From Clostridia bacterium (lineage in GTDB: Bacteria > Bacillota > Clostridia > Christensenellales > Borkfalkiaceae), in NCBI GenBank assembly GCA_900770945.1, contig CAAGME010000015.1, positions 1 to 64,000 on the forward strand: DNA of 64,000 nucleotides, given 5' to 3'. The notes under the pieces were generated by a model. It was not told the origin of the DNA. It saw only the letters and a list, made by a program, of their open reading frames with translations, and ran no database searches. The translations under genes were made by a program, and so were the position numbers. Shown piece by piece: positions 1 through 7,809 of the stretch (the first letter of the stretch is position 1; each line of letters begins with the position of its first letter).

Positions 1-2
1 AG

Positions 3-38
3 AAAGGACAAGGTTTTCGCCTTGTCCTTTCTGTTTTG
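3..38 (+). terminator. Intrinsic terminator, copy 1
   Basis: An 11-bp perfect stem (AAAGGACAAGG / CCTTGTCCTTT) encloses a TTTTCG loop and is followed by CTGTTTTG. It probably ends a tRNA transcript that starts upstream of the window. Confidence 0.7.
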
Positions 39-83
39 TTGTGGCAAGGGGTTGCCCGTGACCTCTTGCGTCCCGAACCATAA
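3..83 (+). repeat. 81-bp direct repeat, copy 1
   Basis: This block is identical to 240-320, a period of 237 bp. It holds an intrinsic terminator hairpin and about 45 bp of following sequence. Copy 2 is directly preceded by the 3' end of a tRNA. What precedes copy 1 lies outside the window, so a tandem duplication or an integration scar at a tRNA 3' end are both possible. Confidence 0.9.
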
Positions 84-206
84 GGGGTCCCCGAATAAAA
101 CGAGTAGCGTTTTTTCGGGGAGAGGAGCAACCGACCGTAAGGTCTGCGCCTTTGACGAAGGCAAAGGCTGACGATAAGGGCGTGTTGCGACGAGGGACCA
201 AGAGTC

Positions 207-234
207 GTGGGTTCAAGTCCCGTCGCCTCGACCA
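207..234 (+). pseudogene. 3' end of a tRNA (T arm, acceptor 3' strand, CCA) without a visible 5' half
   Basis: GTGGG-TTCAAGT-CCCGT forms a T arm at 207-223. It is followed by a 7-nt acceptor strand CGCCTCG, discriminator A and an encoded CCA. The matching 5' acceptor strand CGAGGCG is absent from 1-206, and no D or anticodon arm can be placed. It is a truncated copy, perhaps the end of a duplication whose intact tRNA lies upstream of the window. Its identity cannot be read without the anticodon. Confidence 0.55.
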
Positions 235-239
235 ACAAA

Positions 240-320
240 AAAGGACAAGGTTTTCGCCTTGTCCTTTCTGTTTTGTTGTGGCAAGGGGTTGCCCGTGACC
301 TCTTGCGTCCCGAACCATAA
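240..320 (+). repeat. 81-bp direct repeat, copy 2 (with terminator 240-275)
   Basis: This is the exact second copy of 3-83, starting six bases after the encoded CCA of the tRNA fragment. The terminator hairpin (stem 240-250/257-267 plus a T-rich tail) comes first, followed by the same unannotated trailer. Confidence 0.9.
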
Positions 321-335
321 TACGGGGACCCCTCT

Positions 336-535
336 TTGAACGATGTTTGCCCTTGCGGGCAAGAGAAGTTGAAAGAGATGTTTCCTCGCGGAAGTGAAGT
401 TAAAAAATCAAAGCTTATCGGCAAACGTCACATCACTTTGCGACAATGTCGCAAAATATCGATACGGCAAAGCGATAACCGGATTGTTCGATTTTTAAAA
501 CAGTTATTAGCTTTTGTTGTTTTATTCTTATAATT
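336..535. repeat. Array of short imperfect hairpins, probably non-coding
   Basis: The stretch consists of successive small inverted repeats such as TTTGCCCTTGCGGGCAAG, TTCCTCGCGGAA and TTGCGACAATGTCGCAA, with ATGTT- and ATATCGA-like connectors. The same pattern recurs at 6421-6650, 45390-45440, 47724-47813 and 49801-49850. An open frame of 65 codons crosses it, but that frame is made of the hairpins and has no ribosome site. Confidence 0.6.
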
Positions 536-559
536 ACTTCTCTTGTTTTGAATGAAAAA

Positions 560-889
560 TCAATTCTCTATTTGCTTTAAAGCTGTAATTTGGTCGCGTT
601 TACCATATATGACGGCGATAACCGTAACAACGCATTTTTGTTCGTTTATAACGTAATACACAACAAAACCTTTTACGAACATTTTATGAACGCCTTTCGT
701 TTTCCAATGCTCATCTTCGGTCAAAGAAAAACGATTAGGCAAAACATCAAGCGAAGTAATAGCTTTTTCTAACGTTTCGAGCCATTTTATCGCGGTATCG
801 GGAACAAGCAATACGTCAGAAATGTATTTTGCAATTTCTTGCAACTGCAACAATGCGGCGGGAGCCACTTTTACTGTGTAATTATTCAT
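560..889 (-). CDS. RelE/ParE-family toxin
   Basis: This 109-residue protein has the small basic fold expected of the RelE/ParE superfamily: an N-terminal strand, two helices (LLQLQEIAKYISD and the TAIKWLETLEKAI helix), then strands with LPNRF, the hydrophobic VKGFVVYYVI and a C-terminal AVIYGKRD. The YGKRD ending is typical of family members. RelE members cleave ribosome-bound mRNA and ParE members poison gyrase; the sequence does not decide which applies here. It overlaps the upstream antitoxin gene by 8 nt, so the two are translationally coupled. The family is sure, the target is not. Confidence 0.85.
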   Translation of the reverse strand: MNNYTVKVAPAALLQLQEIAKYISDVLLVPDTAIKWLETLEKAITSLDVLPNRFSLTEDEHWKTKGVHKMFVKGFVVYYVINEQKCVVTVIAVIYGKRDQITALKQIEN

Positions 890-1187
890 TTATAAGACTT
901 TTCCTAACTTTATCAAATGCGGAAGAAACTTCTATGCATTGTCCGCTTTCGGCTTCCGCATAGCCTTTCGCCATCATTGTATCAAATTCTTGCTTCGTCA
1001 TTCCGTCACGCGTTTGTATTTTAGGAACGGTTAACGAATACGGCACGCCGCCGGTTAGTATTATTTGCCTATACAACGTGTCTATAAGAACAGAAACGGG
1101 AAGTCCGAGTTTGTCTAAAACTTCTTCGGCTTGCCTTTTTATTTCGGGCTGAACCCTTACCGATACGTTTGCACTCTTGTTTGCCAT
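882..1187 (-). CDS. RelB/DinJ-family antitoxin
   Basis: This 101-residue protein has a ribbon-helix-helix N terminus (residues 6-45; VSVRVQPEIKRQAEEVLDKL then a second helix after GLPVS). The spacing is the DinJ/RelB hallmark. A disordered C-terminal tail of about 45 residues would wrap the toxin. It should neutralise the downstream RelE-like protein and repress the shared promoter. The start codon has a GGAGGTAA ribosome site just upstream, and a good promoter lies at 1211-1239. It is the first gene of a two-gene operon with an 8-nt overlap. Confidence 0.88.
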   Translation of the reverse strand: MANKSANVSVRVQPEIKRQAEEVLDKLGLPVSVLIDTLYRQIILTGGVPYSLTVPKIQTRDGMTKQEFDTMMAKGYAEAESGQCIEVSSAFDKVRKSLINE

Positions 1188-1210
1188 AAATTTTTACCTC
1201 CATCGATATT

Positions 1211-1239
1211 AGTATATCACTTTGTAGCGCAAATTGCAA
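1211..1239 (-). promoter_or_regulatory. Promoter of the RelB/RelE-like operon
   Basis: On the minus strand TTGCAA (1234-1239), a 17-bp spacer and TATACT (1211-1216) lie about 25 bp upstream of the antitoxin start. Autoregulation by the antitoxin is expected from the family; no operator is claimed. Confidence 0.65.
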
Positions 1240-1288
1240 CACATTTTTCAAAGTTTCTTATTTTCAAAAGCAAATTGCTCGGATTTGA

Positions 1289-1318
1289 TTGACTGAAAGC
1301 AAAAAAATATTGTACAAT
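1289..1318 (+). promoter_or_regulatory. Promoter of the doc operon
   Basis: TTGACT (1289-1294), an 18-bp spacer and an extended TGTACAAT box (-10 at 1313-1318). It is followed by an AAAAGGAG ribosome site ahead of the short gene at 1350. Confidence 0.75.
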
Positions 1319-1349
1319 TATTACAACGATTACGAAAAAGGAGCTTTTT

Positions 1350-1454
1350 ATGGTGATTGACGAAGTTATTAACGCGAGCGACGATATTATCGCGGAAGTT
1401 TCGGCGGAAATTATCGAAGAAAACATCGAAGCTTACATGGAGCTTGCGAAATGA
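1350..1454 (+). CDS. 34-residue protein, candidate antitoxin for Doc
   Basis: A complete small gene: a promoter, an AAAAAGGAG ribosome site 8 bp from the ATG, 34 codons, and a stop that overlaps the doc start (ATGA). The product is acidic (D/E-rich, with IIAEVSAEIIEENIEAYMEL) and probably forms one amphipathic helix. The position matches the antitoxin of Phd-Doc pairs. It is far shorter than Phd (about 73 residues in phage P1) and has no room for a DNA-binding domain; it could correspond to only the toxin-neutralising segment. Whether the operon is autoregulated is unclear. The function is inferred from position. Confidence 0.6.
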   Translation: MVIDEVINASDDIIAEVSAEIIEENIEAYMELAK

Positions 1455-1840
1455 TTTGGCTTACTAAAAAACAATTGCTGTTTTTACACGGACAAATAGC
1501 GCAAGCGACGGGCGGGTCGGACAAAGTGCGCGACGAGGGGCTTATGGAATCCGCTCTGCTTTCGCCTATGCAAACTTACGGCGAAACGGAACTTTTTCCG
1601 ACGATTATAGACAAAGCCGTGCGGCTTGCGTGCGGAATCACAGGCAATCACCCGTTTATCGACGGGAACAAGCGAACGGGAGCGCATGCAATGCTCGTTA
1701 CTCTCAGGCTAAACAATATAGAACTTTGTTACACGCAAGATGAACTTTCTTCCGTATTTTGGCAACTTGCCGCGGACAAAACAGGTTACGACGAATTGCG
1801 CGAATGGGTTCTAAAACACATGAAAAACGAGGGTATCTGA
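1451..1840 (+). CDS. doc: Death-on-curing (Doc/Fic) family toxin
   Basis: This 129-residue protein carries the Fic-fold core motif HPFIDGNKRTG near residues 65-75, with the catalytic His and the conserved Asp/Gly/Asn/Lys/Arg, preceded by KAVRLACGITGNH. The HPFIDGNKR form is that of Doc. Doc in phage P1 phosphorylates EF-Tu, unlike the AMP-transferring Fic enzymes. The length (129) matches Doc (126). The ATG overlaps the stop of the 34-codon gene upstream, so the pair is translationally coupled. A terminator hairpin overlaps the last codons. Confidence 0.88.
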   Translation: MIWLTKKQLLFLHGQIAQATGGSDKVRDEGLMESALLSPMQTYGETELFPTIIDKAVRLACGITGNHPFIDGNKRTGAHAMLVTLRLNNIELCYTQDELSSVFWQLAADKTGYDELREWVLKHMKNEGI

Positions 1841-1860
1841 TTTACCCTCGCTATTTTTTA
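1828..1860 (+). terminator. Intrinsic terminator after doc
   Basis: The CGAGGGTA / TACCCTCG stem (1828-1835, 1843-1850) is followed by CTATTTTTTA. It overlaps the doc stop codon and separates doc from the convergent flavoprotein gene. Confidence 0.75.
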
Positions 1861-2475
1861 TCTTATAAAGTTTGTGAAAACGCGTTCTTCCTGCTCGGGT
1901 AAGCCGAAACGCTCTTTGCCAAGTGCGATTGACTTCATTAAAAAGACCATGTTGCGTGCTAAAACGCGCATAGTACGCAAGCCTTCCAAATCTTCTTTTG
2001 CCTCGCCCGGAAGCCTGCCGTGAACGCTGTTCCAGTACGCGCTCGAAGCGATAGGCATACCGGAAATGGTGAAGTATTTATTGAGTTCGTCGAAAGTAGA
2101 CGAGCAACCGCCGCGGCGCGCGACGGCAACGCTTGCGCCAACTTTAAACGATTTATCGAACGACGAAGAATAGAAAAGTCTGTCCAAAAGCGACACGAGC
2201 GTGCCGTTTGCCGAAGCGTAATAAACCGGCGAGCCTACGACAAGACCGTCCGCTTCCTTAAACTTTTCGGCAAGTTCGTTGACGATATCATTGAACACAC
2301 ATTTGCCGTTTTTGTGGCAGTAACCGCAAGCGGCGCAACCGCGGATATCAAGCCCGCATACCGTAACTATTTCCGCCTCAACGCCCTCTTTGACAAAGAT
2401 TTTGCGCATTTCGTCAAGAGCTGTAAAAGTGTTACCCTCTTTTTTAGGGGAGCCGTTTATAAGTAATACTTTCAT
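1858..2475 (-). CDS. NAD(P)H-dependent FMN reductase / iron-sulfur flavoprotein-like
   Basis: The protein has 205 residues in a flavodoxin-like fold. The N-terminal KVLLINGSPKKEGNT binds FMN phosphate. It is followed by CAACGYCHKNGKC, a compact cysteine cluster as in iron-sulfur flavoproteins, then GLVVGSPVYYASANGTL, the second FMN-contact loop. It probably reduces quinones or other small electron acceptors; the substrate is unknown. The ATG at 2475 is preferred over an in-frame TTG at 2484: the GGAGG at 2487-2491 is 11 nt from the ATG but only 2 nt from the TTG. It stands alone, convergent with doc. Confidence 0.85.
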   Translation of the reverse strand: MKVLLINGSPKKEGNTFTALDEMRKIFVKEGVEAEIVTVCGLDIRGCAACGYCHKNGKCVFNDIVNELAEKFKEADGLVVGSPVYYASANGTLVSLLDRLFYSSSFDKSFKVGASVAVARRGGCSSTFDELNKYFTISGMPIASSAYWNSVHGRLPGEAKEDLEGLRTMRVLARNMVFLMKSIALGKERFGLPEQEERVFTNFIR

Positions 2476-2596
2476 ATATATCAAAACCTCCTTAATATAT
2501 CAAAACCTCTTAAAAAAATATCAAATTATGCGATAATCGACTTATAGGCGGACTTTTAGCGATTTTTAACAATACGGCTCCGCAAACATTCTCAAG

Positions 2597-4332
2597 CTAT
2601 TCCGCCGCCGTATAGAGCGAAGCGTAAATTCCGTTTTGCGCCATAAGCTCCTTATGGGTGCCTTTTTCCGCTATGCCTTTCCCGTCGATAACGAAAATTT
2701 CGTCGGCTTTTTTTACGGTTGAAAGTCTGTGCGCGACGGTTATTGTCGTTCTGCCGACTTTAAGGGTTTCGAGGGCTTGTTGGATTTCGCGCTCGGTGAC
2801 GGTATCGAGAGATGAGGTTGCTTCGTCCAAGATGAGTATGGGCGGATTTTTAAGGAACGCGCGTGCTATCGAAATGCGTTGGCGTTGCCCGCCCGAAAGC
2901 TTTACGCCGTGTTCGCCGATATAGGTGTCGTAGCCGTCCGTTTGACCTTCGACAAACTTATGAACGCCCGCAAGCTTTGCCGCCGCAACGATATCTTCGT
3001 CGGTGGCGGTCGGGTTGCCGTAAGAGATATTTTCTTTCACCGTACCGCTGAAAAGGAAGGTTTCTTGCTGAACGACGCCGATAAACTTACGCAAATCATC
3101 GGTTTTAAGCGTTGAAATATCCACGCCGCCTATCGTGATTTTGCCCGAATCGGGGAGATAAAAACGGGGCAGAAGATTGCAGATTGTGGTTTTGCCCGCG
3201 CCGGATGCCCCGACGAGAGCGACAGACGTTCCCTCTTTTACGGTAAACGAGAGGTTTTCGACGACATGCGCAGCGTTGCCCTGACCTTTATACGTAAAGC
3301 AAACGTTTTTATACTCTATATCGCCGCTCAAACCGTTGACTTTAACGGGGTTTGTCGGTTCGTATTCGCTTTGAAGCTGCGTTATGTCAAGGAAGCGTTC
3401 AAAGCCGACGATACCGTCCTCTATCTGTTCGATGAGCACGACAAAAGTTCTTATGGGAGAAACGAGCATGGCAACGTAGAGAACGAGCGCGGTCAAATCC
3501 CCTGCGCTTATCGTGCCTTTAAAACACATAAACCCGCCCATTACGACGCACAAAAGATATAAAATATCGATACAAAACTGCATTACGGAGTTAAAACGCC
3601 CCATTACTTTAAGAACTTCGATACGGGATTCGCAATACCTTTCGTTGGATTTTTCAAACTTTTCCGATTCCGTTTGCGCCGCGCAATAAGCCTTTGACAC
3701 CCTTATGCCGGAAATGGACGACTCGACTTCGGAGTTTATTTCGGCGGTGGTTTCGCGGCGATTTTTGAAAGCCGCTATCATTTTTATTCTCATTCTCGCG
3801 ATGATTAAAAGCATTATCGGAAGCACTAAGCCGATTACGAGCGCAAGATACGGGTTTATGCCCATAATCATTACCACCGCGCCGATAAAGGAAAGAATCG
3901 ACACGAAAGCGTCCTCGGGACCATGATGCGCAAGCTCGGAGACTTCGAACAAATCGTTCGATATCCTTGAAATTATGCTGCCCGTAGGCGTTTCGTCAAA
4001 GTAGGAAACGGGGAGCCGCTCTAATTTGTCGAACAGTTCTTTGCGCATTTGTTTTTGCATTTTTACGCCGAAAACGTGTCCGTAATAGTCGACCATGTAC
4101 CTGAAAACGGCTTTTAATATGAAAACGGCAAGCATTATCGCCCCGGCAATCAAAGCGCGGGAAAAAGTGTCGTCAAAGACGTATTCGTTGAAATTTTTCG
4201 CGCAATCGCGGGGTAGATAATGCCGCAAGCGACAAGCCCTAACGCACAGAGAATATCCACGATAAAGGGCTTAATGTGCGGCTTATAATAGGAAGCGAAA
4301 GCCTTTACGCTGTTTCGTTTTTTGTTTTTCAT
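2597..4332 (-). CDS. ABC exporter, fused membrane and ATPase domains (frameshifted near 4196)
   Basis: Corrected, this is a 578-residue half-transporter of the MsbA/LmrA type: six TM helices, then an ATPase domain with Walker A GASGAGKTT, Q-loop VVQQETF, signature LSGGQRQRI, Walker B ILILDEATSSLD and switch AHRLS. As it stands the frame breaks. The first 45 or so codons (from ATG 4332, AAAGGTG ribosome site) read MKNKKRNS...IIYPAIAR, and the rest continues in the -1 frame as FNEYVFDD. One extra A in the A5 run at 4194-4198 would join them. This may be a sequencing error or a recent pseudogene. Substrate unknown. The gene stands alone, divergent from typA. Confidence 0.85.
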
Positions 4333-4495
4333 TCTTTCACCTTTTTTTATCGCCTTTTACTCCGAATATTTTTATGAATACATTCTACCATATAAAAACG
4401 CAAAAATCAAGGGAAAACAAAGCACTTTCAAAGCCCGTTAAATCAAAAAAATACGCACCGACGTTTTCAAGTTTGCAAAAGGTTGCCTCTTATGA

Positions 4496-4524
4496 TTGAC
4501 AAAATCGAACGCTGTATATATAAT
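4496..4524 (+). promoter_or_regulatory. Promoter of typA
   Basis: A perfect consensus pair: TTGACA (4496-4501), a 17-bp spacer and TATAAT (4519-4524). The 5' leader is about 60 nt. Confidence 0.85.
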
Positions 4525-4590
4525 ATAATAGTTTTAGTAAAATAACTACGGTCAAAAATAGTTTTGAATTTTAACTTTCGGAGTAAAAAT

Positions 4591-6417
4591 ATGGACATCA
4601 GAAAAGACGTAAGAAATATTGCGATTATCGCGCACGTCGACCACGGCAAAACCACGCTTGTGGACGCGCTCTTAAAGCAAAGCCATACCTTTAGAGCCAA
4701 CGAAGCGGTTGCCGAACGCGTTATGGACAGCAACGACATAGAACGCGAAAGAGGAATTACCATTCTTGCAAAAAACACGTCGGTTCATTATAACGGCGTA
4801 AAAATCAACATTATAGACACACCGGGTCACGCCGACTTCGGCGGCGAAGTGGAACGTATACTTTCGATGGTGGACGGCGTTCTTCTTTTGGTCGACGCGG
4901 TTGAAGGCTGCATGCCGCAGACGAGATTCGTGCTTAAAAAGGCGTTAAACCTCAACAAAAAGCCTATCGTCGTAATAAACAAAATCGACAAGGGCGGGGA
5001 CGTTAAGGAAACGCTCGACGGTATTTGCGACCTGTTTTTGGATCTCGGCGCAAACGACGACCAGCTCGACTTTAAAACCGTTTACGCTTCGGCAAAGCAA
5101 GGCTGGGCAGTGACCGACCTTAGCGACGAAAGAAAGGATATAACGCCTATCTTCGACACAATAATTTCGGAAATTCCCGCGCCAAAGGGTGAAATCGACG
5201 CGCCGCTCCAACTCATGATTTGCAACATCGATTACGACGAATACGTTGGCAGAATAGGCGTAGGCAAGATTATCCGCGGCAAAATTTCGGCTAATCAGCC
5301 CATATCCATTTGCCGCACGGACGGCACCGTAGCGCAGGGCAAAATTTCAAGGCTTTATCAGTTCGAAGGATTGAAAAGAGTGGAAGTCGACGAAGGCAAA
5401 ATGGGTGATATCGTCGCGATAAACGGTGCGGAAAAGCTCAATATCGGCGAAACGGTATGCGACCTCAATACGCCGGAAGCCCTCCCCTTTGTCGCTATCG
5501 ACGAGCCGACCATGTCGATGATGTTCATGGTAAACAACTCGCCGTTTGCGGGAAAAGAAGGCAAGTTCGTCACCTCCCGCCATTTACGTGCAAGGCTTTT
5601 TAAGGAAGTGGAAACCAACGTTTCGATGCGCGTGCGCGAAACGGATGCAGCGGACACATTCGAGGTCTTTGGCAGAGGAGAACTTCACCTCTCCATTCTC
5701 ATCGAAAACATGCGCCGCGAAGGGTATGAATTCCAGGTTTCACGCCCGAAAGTTATTTTCAAAGAGATAAACGGCAGATGCCACGAACCTATGGAAGACC
5801 TCGTTATCGAAGTACCGGAAGAGTACGTCGGCGCGGTTATGAATAAAATGGGGCAGAGAAAGGGTGAGCTTGTCAATATGAGCTTGAACCAGAGCGGAGA
5901 AACAAAGCTCGAATTCAAAATCCCCTCCCGTTGCTTGTTCGGGTACAGAAGCGAACTTTTGACCGACACAAAAGGCTTTGGCATAATGAGCCACGTTTTC
6001 ACGGGGTACGAAGAGTATAAAGGCGATATTCCCGAAAGATTGAGAGGAAGCTTAGTCGCCTTTGAAGCGGGCGTTACGACCCAGTACGGACTGTTTAACG
6101 CGCAAGAGCGTTGCACCCTCTTTTTAGGACCGGGCGTTCCCGTTTACGAGGGAATGATTATCGGCGAAAACTCGCGCGAGGATGACCTCGTGGTAAACGT
6201 CTGCAAGACAAAGCACTTGACGAACAACCGCGCAAGCGGCAGCGACGAAGCGTTGAAGCTCGTTCCGCCTACTACGCTTAGCTTGGAGCAGTGCATGGAA
6301 TTCATTGCCGACGATGAGCTTGTAGAACTCACGCCTAAGTCCATAAGGCTCAGAAAGAAAATACTTTCTAAAGAACTACGTATGAAAGAATGGGCTAAGG
6401 CGAGAAACAGAGGATAA
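4591..6417 (+). CDS. typA: Translational GTPase TypA/BipA
   Basis: The protein has 608 residues, the normal family length. The GTPase domain shows AHVDHGKTT (G1), RGITI (switch I), DTPGHADF (G3) and NKIDKGG (G4). EF-G-like domains II, III and V and the TypA-specific C-terminal domain follow (GRGELHLSILIENMRREG, then FGYRSELLTDTKG and NNRASGSDEA). TypA assists 50S assembly under stress and cold. The ATG at 4591 has CGGAG 7 nt upstream and is preferred over an upstream in-frame TTG at 4564. Monocistronic, with a strong promoter, followed by a hairpin array and a terminator. Confidence 0.96.
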   Translation: MDIRKDVRNIAIIAHVDHGKTTLVDALLKQSHTFRANEAVAERVMDSNDIERERGITILAKNTSVHYNGVKINIIDTPGHADFGGEVERILSMVDGVLLLVDAVEGCMPQTRFVLKKALNLNKKPIVVINKIDKGGDVKETLDGICDLFLDLGANDDQLDFKTVYASAKQGWAVTDLSDERKDITPIFDTIISEIPAPKGEIDAPLQLMICNIDYDEYVGRIGVGKIIRGKISANQPISICRTDGTVAQGKISRLYQFEGLKRVEVDEGKMGDIVAINGAEKLNIGETVCDLNTPEALPFVAIDEPTMSMMFMVNNSPFAGKEGKFVTSRHLRARLFKEVETNVSMRVRETDAADTFEVFGRGELHLSILIENMRREGYEFQVSRPKVIFKEINGRCHEPMEDLVIEVPEEYVGAVMNKMGQRKGELVNMSLNQSGETKLEFKIPSRCLFGYRSELLTDTKGFGIMSHVFTGYEEYKGDIPERLRGSLVAFEAGVTTQYGLFNAQERCTLFLGPGVPVYEGMIIGENSREDDLVVNVCKTKHLTNNRASGSDEALKLVPPTTLSLEQCMEFIADDELVELTPKSIRLRKKILSKELRMKEWAKARNRG

Positions 6418-6420
6418 GGG

Positions 6421-6650
6421 GTAAATCCTTACGGATTGTGATGTTTGCCTATCGGCAAGTGATGTTTCGCCTATCAGCGAATGATGTCGCTTTGCATTGA
6501 TGTTTGCCTTGCGGCAAGTTGCGGATAAACACATATTTATATAATTCCTTACGGATTATGGTGTTTGCTGTTGGCAAGTGATGTTTCGCCTATCGGCGAA
6601 ATGATGTTGCGGCTACGCCGCAGCGGTGATTGCCTTGCGGCAAGTTAAGA
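6421..6650. repeat. Array of about nine short hairpins joined by TGATGTT-like connectors
   Basis: Successive mini-palindromes such as TTTGCCTATCGGCAAG, TTCGCCTATCAGCGAA, TTTGCCTTGCGGCAAG, TTTCGCCTATCGGCGAAA and TTGCGGCTACGCCGCA alternate with the connector TGATGTT. Stem sequences differ but stay self-complementary. The region is intergenic between typA and the terminator at 6676. Confidence 0.75.
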
Positions 6651-6675
6651 ATAAAAAATTCATATAAAAAGTCAA

Positions 6676-6710
6676 CCTCCCGAAGAGTTTTTCTCGGGAG
6701 GTTTGTTTTT
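6676..6710 (+). terminator. Intrinsic terminator between typA and the convergent secretion-like operon
   Basis: A CCTCCCGA / TCGGGAGG stem is followed by TTTGTTTTT on the plus strand. On the minus strand the same hairpin is followed by TTGACTTTTT, so it may serve both convergent transcripts. Confidence 0.75.
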
Positions 6711-6726
6711 GAATTTTAATACTATT

Positions 6727-7539
6727 TTACGCTAAGGATAGGTAGCTTTTTAAGAAGGAATAGCCGCTGTTTAAGCTTTCGGCGGCGGTGCGGTAAAAGC
6801 GGGCAAGATTGCTTATTTGTTCGCTTATATCCGAAACCTCCTCGCGAGAAGCGCGGGAAACGTCGTCGTCGAGCATGTCGCAAAAGTCTTCGACGGCGGA
6901 ATATACGTCTGAGCTTGAACCTCTCATTCTTTGCTCATAGTCGGTTAATCTTGAAGAGCCTTCAAGCAAAACGCCGATGTCTGTTATAAACAATCTGCCG
7001 TAATAACAATTATCTCCGAGAGAGAGGGCTTTCGTCGCCTCGTTTACGTAATTGTACGCGCGTGAAACCTTGCCCGAAAGCTCGCTTATAGCTTGGTTTG
7101 CGGAATTCAACGTTTTTACCACCGATTCGTACGCGCTCGTTATTGCCGAAAGCGCGGAATTGTAAGTGGAAATATTGTTCATCGTTTGGCTCAAAAGTCT
7201 GTTTAGGGACTTTCTTTCGCTGTCGATGCTGTTTAGCACCGAACGGTCTATGCGCGGAGCGGCAGTGCCTTGCGATTGCGCGGCTTGGTCGGCTTTTGCC
7301 TGGCGTTTATCGATATCGTCCTCGTTGGCTTTATAGAGAATATCGAGAACGATTAAGTCGTTGTCAATATTGATTTTAGAATTTTCAAGGTCGTGAATAG
7401 CCGTTTGCAAGCGGTCGGAGACATTGCTGAAAACCTCTCCTAAAACGTTTATATTATAGTCGATATCGTCCGAAAGGCGGCGTAAAGAATCTTGAAAATT
7501 ACGGATTTCTTCAAGGGAAACGTTAATTTTTCTGCTCAT
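6727..7539 (-). CDS. 270-residue helical coiled-coil protein, last gene of the type VII-like operon
   Basis: I do not recognise a named family. The protein is almost wholly helical, with heptad-rich segments (residues 5-75 and 100-180, then 205-265), no signal peptide and no membrane segment. Polar/acidic composition and many Ser/Asn resemble long LXG- or WXG-type substrates and chaperones of type VII loci, but no WXG or LXG motif stands out. It is the eighth and last gene of the operon that starts at 18726, 2 nt downstream of its neighbour. A role as a secreted substrate or cargo-specific partner is inference. Confidence 0.6.
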   Translation of the reverse strand: MSRKINVSLEEIRNFQDSLRRLSDDIDYNINVLGEVFSNVSDRLQTAIHDLENSKINIDNDLIVLDILYKANEDDIDKRQAKADQAAQSQGTAAPRIDRSVLNSIDSERKSLNRLLSQTMNNISTYNSALSAITSAYESVVKTLNSANQAISELSGKVSRAYNYVNEATKALSLGDNCYYGRLFITDIGVLLEGSSRLTDYEQRMRGSSSDVYSAVEDFCDMLDDDVSRASREEVSDISEQISNLARFYRTAAESLNSGYSFLKSYLSLA

Positions 7540-7541
7540 AG

Positions 7542-7809
7542 TTATACGTCGTACTTCCTTTTTAATTCAAATTCACGAGATTCGTAAATCTCTTCTTTGC
7601 CGCTTATCCCGTCGAGTTTTTTTACGTTTAAAAAAAAAGCCGTCTTGCGCGGATCCGAGATTATGAGTTATATCGTTTACCGTTTGCAAAAATCTTTCAC
7701 CTACGTAATCGTTCCACGAGTAAGTGACGGTTTTGTCAAGCTCGTTCAAATAAACGGTGCCGCCGGGAAAAGATTGGGAAGCGGGTAGTTCAAAAGCTTT
7801 CATTATCAC
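7542..7809 (-). CDS. Small protein of the type VII-like operon (frameshifted in a 9-T tract)
   Basis: The frame opens with KAFELPASQSFPGG and runs to QDGFFF, then goes into an Arg/Lys-rich tail that stops at 7573. Removing one T from the 9-base tract at 7630-7638 instead gives LNVKKLDGISGKEEIYE and ends KRKYDV at 7542, five bases before the next start. That is the better-looking end, so the intended product is about 86-88 residues. The start is GTG 7809, overlapping the stop of the WXG100 gene, or ATG 7803. Family not recognised. The long tract could be a sequencing error or a slippage-based switch. Confidence 0.55.

Noticed and set aside
207..234. Could be the 3' end of tmRNA
   Set aside because: The T arm and CCA fit, but no tag-peptide frame, pseudoknot-rich body or matching 5' acceptor (CGAGGCG) is present in the preceding 200 bp.
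336..533. 65-codon plus-strand open frame
   Set aside because: It is composed of the mini-hairpin array, has no ribosome site and shows no protein-like pattern.
4180..4210. Programmed -1 frameshift in the ABC exporter
   Set aside because: The A5 run does not make a proper X XXY YYZ slippery heptamer in the zero frame and no stimulating hairpin is evident; deletion or error is simpler.
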